DNA of 64,000 nt from Psettodes erumei (Eukaryota; Chordata; Actinopteri; Pleuronectiformes; Psettodidae). Location: contig JAFBJZ010000107.1 of the NCBI GenBank assembly GCA_016785225.1, positions 4,402,001-4,466,000 of the forward strand, read 5' to 3'. This document shows, piece after piece, positions 1 through 11,700 of this stretch (positions are counted from its first letter, which is position 1; the number at the start of each line of letters is the position of its first letter). The notes under the pieces are model-generated. The model did no database searches and was not told the DNA's origin. It worked only from the letters and a program-made list of their open reading frames with translations. Both the position numbers and the translations under genes were made by a program.

Positions 1-3000
1 TATTTATTACCTTTTGTTTCTGGAAAGACGTGCTACATCACCCAGTAGGCTTGCACAGCTGTTACTGGTTGAGCGGAGGCTAACACACAGGCGAGCATGC
101 CAATGAGTTTCCCCCCAGAAGTGTGTTGATGAGGTCTGCAGCATTCAGGAAAAAAAAAAGTGCTGTGAGACCGCCGTGCATGCCAACAACGAACTCCGGT
201 ATTAGTCAAATTGTTCCAGGCAGGAGGCTCAACACAGCCATGCGCGTCTTCATGCATGCACAACACACACGCATGCACGGAGGCAGAGTAGTAAGCTGCA
301 TTTGTCGGGAAAACAAAAACAAGGCAGCGTTACAGGGAACCTAAAGCAAAGTAGAGCACAACTTTCCCCCAAAGAGGACGGCGGGTGAATCTGGGGCAGA
401 CAGATACGACGGCTTCTGAGCACATCGACACCAGCAGCACCAGCAGCGCCTGCAGACTGGGAGCAGCCAGGCGATGTTGTGTAGCCTACGCACTGAGACT
501 AATGACGAGGAGAGCAGACTGAGCTGACTAACAGCGGTGGGAAGTGTTTCAGAAATGCGCCAGATGCAGCCCTTCTGCCACCCTGCCAATGCACGCTTTC
601 TATCATCATCCAGCCCGAACACATCTGCTTTCTATACCCTCGCTTTTTCCTGCACGTGTGCTGGTTCTCTTGTTTACAGTGAAGGTATGTCGGCAGCTGT
701 AAAAATTGTGTCTGGCGTGTGTCATTCCCGTTGTTGCTCATATTCCAGATTTTGCAGAATCATCCAGTACTGACGGGTTGTAAGAAAGGGATGCAAATAA
801 AAAAGACAAAACAAACGTTAGTAGAAGTCAGGTTTTGAATATCAATAGAACAAATTTGAACAAATTTTTGGAATAGTGAATGTTCAGAAATTCTGCATCT
901 TTTGAAGGTAAATATTGTGTACGATCTTTATACTAAAGATCTTACCATATTTGTGCATCTGCTCTTTTTATGTACTCTTCCTTGAAATACAGCAGCAGGT
1001 CTCTACTGATCTGGGTTCAGGCCATGTTTCGACCATCACAGGTCACTTCATCCTTCATGTCACTGCCTCTGGGCAAGAGGTGTCCATTCTTGAAATTTTA
1101 TTGGTCAGTTAGACATGTCACTCCAGGTTCATCTCCCCTCTCTACTCTTGTTAAGCCGCAGTACATTGAGCACTGAAGCAATAAAAGAAAGCTGCACTTT
1201 GCTGTTTGATGTCAGTTCCTACTCAGCTGTTTGTTTGTTTTCTTCTTTATCATATTGTTCTTGGAGTGATCCAAGACAGGGCGAAGACAGGGCGTCTGAG
1301 CTCGCCAACTTTGATGCTTTTTCTCCGCTCAGTCACTGTGCTGCTGCCGTCTACACTGGCGACTCAGCAGAATCAGAATTTATCTCTGTGCATCCTCCGG
1401 GTCTTTAGAGGCGATTAATGCTAATGAAGATTCATGCATTCTCATAACATGTCAGGCGGGACACGTGCCGAGACTGAGAAAGAGAGGCGGAGATGGAGGT
1501 TTCTTGCTTCAGCTCGCCCACAGCGCAAGCAACGCACCGGCAAACTCACACTTATACACTCACAGGCCGGCGCACACACACATGAAACTTCCCTGAAGTT
1601 CTGCCTAAGCCTGGCAGAGGATATTCCTACAGAGCGGCGACAAGCTCGCTCCTTATGCTGCTGTGCTCAACACTTGCCAGCTCTCTCTCCAAACAGGAAA
1701 GTTGGAGAGCTGAGGGAGGAATTCATTCTCGCTCAAGGTGCTTAATTAAACAATGTTGCTGAAGAAACTGTCATTCTCTCTTCCTGTCTGGAAGGAAGTT
1801 CAGTCACAAAAGCACGAAACAGTGAAGGAAAAGTAGAGGCAGGAAGCATCAGAGCAGGTGTTCCACCAGATGAAAGGAGAGGAAGCGATGGAGGGAGAGA
1901 GGACGGCCTGCGTTCCTCTGCTGTGCATTAATTACCGCTTCTGATGGAGAGGTTTCACAACAGCACCGTGAGCTGTGCTGGAGGTTTTGTGGGCTTCTGT
2001 TCTTCCTCTTTCTGATATTCCCGGGAAAATTGTGCCAATTCTCCAAAAGCAAAGTCATGACACCTGCTATTGTGCGCTCCCTTTTTGTACTTCATTTGAC
2101 GGCATCCTGCGGTTCATCTCCACCGCAGGAGCTTTTCCAGAAACCTTTCTGAGAACTCAGGAACTGTGCCTGCTGCCTTGCAGCATAGCAATCTAGTGCC
2201 AGTTTTGTTTTCTGCCCACCACAGCGCCTCCTCCTGTGGGCTTACTTTCCACTGACTCTGATTCTCAGCATTCATCCAGATTTGCAAACAGACAGCAGCA
2301 GCATTTCAAAAGTATCACGACAATGTTCGGAAAAAAGCTTCCCAACCAGTCTCATCAAGATTGCAGAGAAACTGTGCCATGCTACTTTATTTGCTAAAAG
2401 TTTTAATGGGATGATGTGTTCAACGAGTAAAACAAAAGTAGCGCGGATCTTCATCATTATGGAGCCAGGCGACGAGCCTTGCTGGTGTTTTCTGTCTCAC
2501 CGTCCACCTCTGTGTGTCTCCAACTTCCATCAGACACTTTCACAGCAGTTATTTACAAAGATCAACACGATGTCTCCATTTTCCTGTGGCGTGGAATAAA
2601 ACAAAATCATTTTTATGCCCATTTGGCCTAATCTTTGTTTTCAGATGTGGTGGAAACACAAACACAAATGCGCCAAAGGAATAATTTAGTTCTAAAATGT
2701 ACTCCTCTCACTCCTTACTTTGTGGTAATCAGCGATTTACACATCAAGCAGCCACAGAGCAACATTAGCATTCATTTTATTGTGTTTCTGGCCATTTGAT
2801 TAATAGATGAAGCCGCAGAGAGGTAGTGTGACTCTGGTGACACTGGTCAGAGCAGCAAGAAAGAGCTGACACAATATGTTTGCCTGCCATAAAACCAAAA
2901 CAGTGAGCTGAAAGATGCTATAAAGTGGGAAAACTGCTGAGTTGTGTGATCATTTTCTGTGGATTTGGCTGCTACAAGCGACCCCCTTCCACACACACAC

Positions 3001-3576
3001 TGATTTCATCCATTGTCGATATAGAACTATTCTAGCACCTACTCTCGCTCTTAAAAAAAAGTTGCACACACGAACACATTATGATTTTGAGGCTGATGAG
3101 GGCACGCTGATGTGTTGACCGTACAATGACGTACCATTACCTGCATCCCCACTCTGTCTCGAACAATACTGCAGAGGATGGAGGCGGCGGACATGAATGT
3201 GTACGGCTTGTGTGCCAATTTTGTGCAGTCACTTTTTGTCTATTTACTGTAAAAGCCTGTGCTGCCCTCACTTTTACCTCACTGTCCTCCATCAGCATCA
3301 ATCTGCGAAGACACATCTATGGGGTAATTATGCAGAATGAGCCTTCAGTCTAGCATCAGTCATTCATGTAGCTGTTTTACTGTAACATCCATTACTCCTA
3401 ATTGGGAGAATCACACTATTAGTATGTTCAATTAATCAACACTGCCCTTGTAATAACCATTAATAATTCCACAGCCATTTGCACTCATCCTCCTCACACT
3501 CTCACCTTTTGTCACCAGCTATCAATGGATTCTTTCTCAATATCTCTCACTTGCTCCCTCGCTCGCTTACCCCCCC

Positions 3577-3593
3577 CACCACCACCACCACCA

Positions 3594-3631
<38 letters not shown>
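3577..3631. repeat. Compound (CCA)n(CA)n microsatellite
   Basis: About six CCA units run directly into about 18 CA units. The tract makes spurious Thr-His, Pro/His and Cys-Val open frames on both strands (for example 3479-3809) that should not be annotated as genes. Confidence 0.95.
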
Positions 3632-3635
<4 letters not shown>

Positions 3636-5850
3636 GACTCCGCTCTTCTGCCCTCTTGCAAAAGGGACACTGAGCTGCCAGCTTTCAGAGTCACACAGGG
3701 AGGAGGCAAAATGGCAGCGCACACGCTCACACACACAAATTGGAACGCATTCCATTTCATCATTCGGGGGATCTTAAAAAAGCCGAGCAGCAGAAATATC
3801 ACTCGGTGATATGGATAAATGACCCAATCAGTCAGCTGGAAGTGTATGGCCTTTTATTTCCTAACTGCCGTTCGCTAAAGTCTGTGGGAATATTAATCGC
3901 TGGAACGCCCCCCCTGCCTCTCTCTCCGCCTGACAGAGGGAAAACGGGAGAAAGAAGACGACTTGAATAACGTCTAAATATTTGAAGAGGTTGATGTGAT
4001 GTCGGGCTTTGAGCTTCGCTGTCGGCAAGTGGGGGAAGAAATCAGCAGAGACTAGTTTGAAGATCTGAGGGGGAGAAAACATGCCTGTTTATTTTTGATC
4101 ACTAACTCTTTTTCATTCTCTCCTTCCATCTCTCTGTGTCTGTTTCTCTGACTCTTTCATTTTCCCATTTTGTCTCTCTCTCTCTCTCTCTTTTATGTCC
4201 TCCCACTCTGTGCTTGATGCACTTAGTTTTGCTGTCTTTGGGTTTTTGTTTTTCACGGACACCATTTTATTTATTTTTTCCTCATAGAACCTGGCCGGCA
4301 CTGGCCTTGTACACACACACAGCCTGAGCAGGCTGACCGCCTGGACCCCACAGCTGAGGTTGTGTGATTCAGTGGAGGTGTATATGTTTAATTTGTGCGA
4401 GTGTTTTTCCTCTCGTTCACGCTGTGACACCTACCCTGACTCTCCTGTCCCTGTTCGTGGAGATAACAGCCCATTCTCCACCTCCATGGGCCAAACTGGA
4501 CCCACTCCAGACGCTAATACAATGTAGCAGCTGCCAAGCGGGCAAACACTTCGAGCAGGTAGCGTCCAGGTCTGGTGATGGAGTGAAAGAGTAAGGCAGC
4601 AGTCAGCAGAGGAAGTCACAGCAGCAGTGAGTGATGTCGGCCCCATAAAGCCGGAGATAACAGCAGTAACATTGTGCTGGCCAACGCTAATCTATAACTC
4701 TGTTCAACAGCATGCTGTCATAGTACAAGGAGGTGTGAGGCTGCAAAATGCTGATTCAAATGCAGCCGGTCTCTTTTGAAATTGACTGGATTTTCTCATG
4801 CATTATAGATCCCACGAGGTCAAATTTTTCCATCAAGGTGCATTGTCAGATGATGCCCCGTTGCAGGTCTCAGTGAAGTTAGAAGCTTCAAATAATACTT
4901 GATGGAAAATTGTTTGGATTGGAAAAAAGACCTGGCCGCTGAAATGCATTTGAAAGTGAACGTTTAACTCTTTAATTGTAACACCGTGTTTATGCTTATG
5001 CTGTTTATGTTACACTCTGCACTGTCGTACATTTACTTTGTAACCCTGTCACGCAGGGAGTGCTGCAAATGCAGTTCTTATCTTCCATCTCTATCTCTTC
5101 TACTTTGCTCTTTGTACCAGCCATTAGTAAATGCAAAAAGCGAATGTGTAAACATGATGATATTTGGCTCCAAACTGTGGAAGGCCACCAGATTCTTTTT
5201 TTAAATCTATGATCCTCAGCGAGTTAAAGGTATTTTCATGCTAACTATCGATTCTTATCGTGTTAACTGTGCTACTGTGTCAAAGGGTTTTCACTCATCT
5301 ACAAGCAATGCACAAGAGTTCAGACCCACCATTTGTTAGGGTTAAAATATGAACCCGATTCTTTCTCTCCGGTGACTCAATTTGACAGACACTGTATTCA
5401 TGGTTGACACTATCAGCAGATTAGCACTCCCACTGTGTATTGTAAAAGGGAATCTATTGTTAAGTGAACAGGGCATGCAGACCAACGTCTAAATGGGAAG
5501 TTAAAACCAGAAACATCATGCTCTTAAGGCAACAGGGCTGAGCTCAGAGCCACCGAGCCGCCCACAAGAAGCCGAGAGTGTTCAAATGGCTAATTGGGTT
5601 TCATGCCTTTAGCATCTTTCGAGGTCATCAGATTAAATCCCTAGACTGCGGGGAGAAATTTGAACTGGCAAAGTAATGAAGCTATTCTCCACATTTACAT
5701 TTGCAATTAAAATTATTGTCAGAGCGACTTGCACCGTTGCACAGAAGACATTATTAGATAAAATAAGAACAGGAGTAAGGAGGTGATCCAGTAATCCTGA
5801 TTCACCCCCTTACTGCTGTCTGACCCGAAGTTCAAGTGGTTCTACAGGCA

Positions 5851-5874
5851 TGTGTGTGTGTGTGTGTGTGTGTG
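5851..5874. repeat. (TG)12 microsatellite
   Basis: Twelve uninterrupted TG units in the ncan intron. Confidence 0.95.
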
Positions 5875-7582
5875 CGGCTGACATTGATTTATGTTCTCAA
5901 AACGTTCATGGTGTTATAAACCTCATTAGATATGTAAAGAAATGCTGAGAATTATTTGTAGCATGATCCATGTTTTGCGTAGGCACGAATCTCCTCTTCC
6001 TCAGTCACTCTTCTCCCACAGCAGTTGTTCATCAGTTGATAAGAGTTAAACCCCTGCCTGCTTAGTTATGACTAACGCTGGATATCGTTTGACATTTTAC
6101 ATTACAAAGTACCATAAGTGAGTTCTGTTAGCTTTACCAAAACTCAAGCCGTCATGGCTTATATTACAAAATACTGCAAAAATCAGCCACTACCTACTCC
6201 AACATAACTAAACAGGATTGTAAATATGACATCACATTAAATGAGCGCTTTCCGTATTGGTGATAAGGTCAAATTCCAGTTGATACCAAAAAATATTGAG
6301 GTTTGGTATTCAACCCAAGCCTAGCGGCTCAGCGCAACAGTGGGAAGACACTTCTTCTCTGTGTAGAACTCCATTTGCATCAGAGCTACTGTATGAGACT
6401 GAATAAATGCATGTCAAACAGGCCTGTGGGTGAATGATAAATTTCAGACAGTGCTAAATTGCACCAGAGCATAAAAGAGTGATATAACTGGACAGACATA
6501 CAGACATTGTCTCCATGCAAACTCATTCGTCATCTCTCGCTCTCTCTCCCACCAGCATACAGCGCGTGTCTTTACATGTGTCTGATCTTCGACATGACGG
6601 TGCTTTGGGTTTACTGCGTGAGACGTGTCGGAGAAATTGCCTTCTAAGCCCAAGATACAAGTGAATGTTGCACACATTGTGAGGCTTTGTGCATGGAGGG
6701 GTTTTCTTACACATTGCTCATTATTATTGCATCATTGCTCGGTATGTGTCACTTTCTCACTCAACGGTGGCATTTGATGTGTCTGTGTGCAGCTGATGGA
6801 CTGAGCTGTAAGAGAGCAAATACAGAAACACTGTGGCTGTTAAATTAGCAAATGCGTTAATTCCAAGTGACTTTCGCAAAAAACCTCGCACTGAGAGACA
6901 AACTATAGTATCACCCGTGGAGGCAGTCAGGGCTGGACTGCTGGGTTTACCTTGCTTGTGTTTAACAGATACGTCACTGGTACACACCGCCAGCACTGCT
7001 ACTACCAGAGCTATCTCCCTACATTGAGTTTGCCTTCGATAATGGCCATTAATAATAGAATGTTTGATTACATTTCATTATAAATTGAATTCATATTTAG
7101 TTTAGAGAGAGACATAAACGTTCTGACGATAATCTGTTCTCTGAAGGAGAAGAACGGATGTAAATGTGTGGAGGCGACTCGAGGTGTCTGTAGTCAGGCC
7201 ACGCTGGGTGTGTGAACACCGAATGTTCTGCTAACTTACTGCTAAAATACAATCGGAGCCTGCATTGCTTTTCTGCTGTGAAAACATAGTAGAGAAGAAG
7301 ATGCACACGTCTCATGCAGTCTGTCCGGATAACTCAAACCCCCTTAACTTGGGCGCCAAAACGAAAAGTAAGACGTTTTGTGACCATCAAGCAGTGGTTA
7401 GGTGGGCGGTGTGGCTCACGCCGCACTGTGGCCCAGTGTATTGCATCTTGTGAAATAGTGTCAGTGCACTTCACAGCATTGTGACTCAAATTGCCCTGAA
7501 CAACATTGTGATGGAGGAGAGCCTAACAGTGTGAAGAGCACTTTCTCTCTCAGTGCAGGAGGAAAGAGCTTTCATACTGGAC

Positions 7583-7653
7583 TCCTCGCCTCTCCTCTCC
7601 TCTCCTCCCCTCTCCTCTCTCCTCCTTTCCTCTCCTCTCGTCTCCATCTCTCT
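7583..7653. repeat. Polypyrimidine CCTCT tract
   Basis: About 70 bases almost purely C and T, with TCTCC/CCTCT units. It lies 1 kb before the first ncan lectin exon and is followed by purine-rich tracts at 7985-8062 and 8231-8345, so the pre-mRNA could pair with itself. Confidence 0.85.
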
Positions 7654-7984
7654 GCATACTAAACAGGGCCCCATACGGCCCAATTTGCACTGCCCAATTT
7701 ACTGGTGTCGCTTCAGATTTGTTGGCGGAAAGCTGAGGCCTTCTCCCTGATCCCCGCGCTGCACGGAAGGAGGGGGTTACAGGAGGGGTTAAGGATGAGG
7801 GGAAACTAGAGGGGGCTTTGCTGACACATCGTGAACCACATCAACTATACATACATTTACACACATTCAAGTCTTGAGTCGCATTTGCACACCCACGTCT
7901 GTGCACACAGAGACAATCCCTACAGAAAGCCTCACACACCCATCACATTTGAGTTGTACAGCTCCCAGTCACAGCTAACCCCCA

Positions 7985-8062
7985 GAGAGATGAGGAGGGG
8001 GTAGATGAGAGAGATGAAGGGAGAGAAGGAGGACAGGATGGAGGGATGTTTGGAGGGAGAGT
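7985..8062. repeat. Purine-rich (GA) tract
   Basis: Mostly G and A with GGAGG and GAGAGA units. A second, similar tract lies at 8231-8345. Simple-sequence DNA with no other feature visible. Confidence 0.7.
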
Positions 8063-8614
8063 CAGTGCACTGACAGGACTGTGACAGGGCTTAATTGCCA
8101 AGCGAACGCTGCACACTGGAAGCAATTTCTAAGGATTGTTGTCATTTGAATAGATTAAAGCGCCCTTTCACTGGACTAAGCTGTCTCACTGCAGGCTTGC
8201 TTCTGCTGTGGATTAAACGTTCAAGTCAAATCAAAGAAGAGAAGACATAGAGGGAGGCAGAGATGGAGGGATAGAGACAGGGAGGAGTGTCACTGAGGGC
8301 ACTTGAGGCAAGACGGTCCTGAAGAACGGAAAGGAAGAAGGAGAGGGACAGATGTATTGTATTGTGTAGATGTTGTGGGCCGCAAGACACAAGGAGGAAT
8401 TTTCTGTGTAGGTACAGAAAGAAATGGTGGTATTCCTCTTCGTAGTCCCAAATCCTCCCTACTCTTTTCCTCCAGCAACACTGTTTTACTTTTGTAGCTG
8501 TGGGTGTTCAACGATTGAAAAAAGCTTCATTTCTCTTCCCACGTGGATTTTCCGTTGACTAATCACTGTCTTTTTCAATTACCTCCCCCGTCTCCCCCTC
8601 ATCTACACCTGCAG

Positions 8615-8773
8615 ACACCGAGGGCTGCGAGCACACGTGGAGGAAGTTCCACGGCCACTGCTACAGGTACTTCAGCCGCAGACACACCTGGGAGGACGCC
8701 GAGAAGGACTGCAGGGAGCACAGCGGCCACCTGGCCAGCATCCACAGCCTGGCCGAGCAGAACTTCATCAGAG
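8615..8773 (+). CDS. ncan: ncan exon: first part of C-type lectin domain
   Basis: Acceptor ACACCTGCAG ends at 8614. The exon begins with the last two bases of a split Asp codon (DTEGCEHTW) and ends with one base of a split Gly codon before donor GTGGGT at 8774. It encodes three of the six lectin-domain cysteines and the stretch HCYRYFSRRHTWEDAEKDC, the usual start of a long-form lectin domain. Confidence 0.95.
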
Positions 8774-11700
8774 GTGGGTGGAGGTTTGGCAAAATGAGAG
8801 GGCAAAGACAGCATTTAGCTTCTTTTTTTTTAATTTTCTGCAGAGCAGCAGCTGCGGCATAGTTGGGTATGGTTTGGAGCCATCCTTCATTCCCCAACTG
8901 ACCTCCAAAGTATGATTATTCATAAGTCAAAGTGTGGCCAGGAGATGTCCCTGCATCTGTGTTAGAGAAAACCAACGATGTAACTTTTGAAAGAAAACTT
9001 TCAAAAGAAAATTGAATGCATAAAACACTCAACTCGCTGCTTTAACTTCACAGCTCTATAACTATAAATATCTAAATATCACACTTAAAAAGGACATCTA
9101 TATATTTATATAATGTCAGTGATTTGGTCTTAATAGTCTAACCAGCTCTCACCCTGCTGTCTGTCTCCATGCTGCTTTTACTGGCTGTTGATTTATATCT
9201 AATCCTCTGCTTTATTATTACCGTACTTGGGGATGGCACCTCTTGTCTTATGTGTATTCCATAACTCAGTGATAAATGTCTGTCTAGTTCAGCTCAGAAC
9301 GGGGTTGAAAAGTTTTATTGAGGTCCCCGGCTGAAAAACTCCCTCAGGAGCCACGTCTGTTCATCCAAATAAATGTTTATCGCCATTTGTTTCAATGAAA
9401 CCATGCTACGGGCTCTGATGTAAGTGTCCCTGACACGACGTTTAATAAAGCATCATATTCTTTCTTCGAATGTGATTTGTTGTGAAACAGGTGAATAATC
9501 CTTACAGTGGGTGAGGTAACTGCATTTGTGTCCAGTGAAGGAATGTGGGTTTGTTGGAACTGGATGAAATAAGACCAGAGGCCTGTACTATGAAGCAGGT
9601 TCAACATACCCAGGATCTCTTTTTGTTATCTGCATTCAATAAACCTGACATCCACAGTCCTGCTAAGTGGTCGTCAACTCCATAAGTCAACCCAGGGTTT
9701 CATGAGAGCATTCGCATTATAGAGGCTGTGCTTGCAGCATATGACCAATCACAAATGTCTGCCTACAACAGAATGGAATATTTTACAAAGAGCCACTATA
9801 ATATCAGACAAATATGAAGACGTGAATCACACTGAAAACCCAGGGTAAAACCTGAAGTTACCTCATTGTACCGGGCCTCTGATCCGAGATGAAATACTGC
9901 ACTAGATTAATTGTGTGAAAGAGATTTTGAATTGTCTCTTGACTTGGGCAGATTTATTTATGTTGACATTTACAAAAGTTATATTTAATTTAACATATTT
10001 GCAGCAGTAGGGGAGATTTTTGTGTCAAAGAATTTTAAAATTACATTCATTTGTGATGTTTAATAATGGAATTCATCAGATATCTTGCTCGAGTTGTCTA
10101 AACCATCTGCTATTGATTGTGTTGCCCTATGTAGCAAAACCAACCCATCTGGTATTTCATGTTGTCCTGAATTATTTGCAAATCCTGTTAGAATTTTTGG
10201 CACAGGAGCGAAGAAGGAAACATTGCTGCACTTTTATTTTAATGCAAGCTTTTTGAGTGTTGCTCACCGACTTAAATATTTGACCGCAGAGAGATCACCA
10301 GCTGCAAGCTTCTGTAATATTGGATCCACCCTCTGTCTCGGACAGATGCCAGGACAGTGCCATCCATCTAGCAACCATCTTTCTCCGACATGCACGCAGT
10401 TACCAAAAAGTGTGTTTAATCGCCTTGAAAATGGACGTCTCCACCCCCGCAATAAGGAGATCAGAGCCATTAGGAAGATTAATGGGCCTGGTAATGATGT
10501 TAATCAGATACACCATGATTGAAATTCCATTACATGTGTGCATGCGCACACAGGCGCCTGTGCGGACACGCACACAGACGACCCCACACACACAAATTAG
10601 ATTAACCCTAAACGGCATTAGTGAAATTTCCCTGCACACACAAACAAAAATGTCATCACCAGGGCATCACGGACAGAAACACTGTATCTGTTATTGTGAG
10701 GTCTGAGAAAATAAGCCCTCATGGTCTCAGCAGGAGACCTGGGTTACAAACTGGCACTATGCACTCTAAAGGATATGTGCGTTTAGCCACAGAAGGAGGA
10801 ATAAAAAAAAATTCTGTTGGTTGTATTTTGGCATTTTTATAATCAGCAACTTAAAAAAAATCAGGATTCCCAGCCTCTGTTTTTTGACCCTGATTTTAAC
10901 TCTGACCCCAAAACTTATTCTACTTTGCATATATTTTGGGTGGATGAGTGTTAGCACATGTAACCCCTGTCACTCCTGGACTTGTTTACCTCTGTGCTGT
11001 ATATATAAAAATCTAATAACATGCAATGGAAACAGACATAATGGATTAATCATGGCGCATGTGAATAATGGGACTTGTTCAATTTTTGCTCATTTGAACA
11101 CATGAAAAAACAGATGCAAATGTCAGATCTGTGCTGAGTAATAATGAGACTGTTACATATTTCATTCATCACACTTGATTTTTCCGTTATTGGAGGTTTG
11201 GCTGGCACCCTTTTTAGCTGTATCATTTTGTTACACCCTCTTCTTCTGCAATAGTTTAATGGAAGCCAACTGTTGATTTTGCTGTGCTCAACTCAAAATA
11301 TTCATGCAGTGGTAGTGGATGGAAAAGCACATAAATTTGCATGCACTGGGAATTTAGGACAAATTAGCATTTGATTAAAAATCTGTTTTCTATCTCTTTA
11401 AAAGATATTTCTGAATTGGTGAGACCGTAAGAGAAGTGGTAATTGAGATTTAAACAGTTTCTACACCCATATTCTTTCTATTTTTGTACTACAATACACT
11501 ATATTCTTGGGTGTTTTGTCTTGAGCTACCTTATGTCTGTTTGTTTGACAGTGTGGACTTTATGTGCATGCCTTTTTTTTCTTTCAGTGCACGTCTGTAT
11601 TCATTTCTACTTATGTATTACCTCTCACTCAGGTCTGAGCCACGACAACACCTGGATCGGTTTAAATGATCGCACGGTAGAGGACGACTTTCAGTGGACC

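Larger units (their letters stand above)
1..8614 (+). other. ncan: ncan intron upstream of the lectin exons (window starts inside it)
   Basis: No exon is recognisable here. Neurocan has EGF-like exons just before its lectin exons, so I looked on the + strand for a cysteine-rich EGF exon ending in phase 1 and found none. The EGF, mucin-like, link and Ig exons must lie before the window. The stretch holds low-complexity tracts (CCA/CA at 3577, TG at 5851, pyrimidine at 7583, purine at 7985 and 8231) and otherwise unremarkable AT-rich sequence. Open frames here of 60-105 codons show no domain signature. That this is one intron rather than several is inference. Confidence 0.7.

Noticed and set aside
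3479..3809. Open frames on both strands with His-Thr or Val-Cys repeats
   Set aside because: They are translations of the CCA/CA microsatellite and have no other support.
1..8614. Neurocan EGF-like exons
   Set aside because: Expected by family knowledge, but no exon with six ordered cysteines and a phase 1 donor could be found by reading.
10085..10522. 145-codon frame in an ncan intron
   Set aside because: No domain, low-complexity or conserved motif; lies between two confirmed lectin exons.
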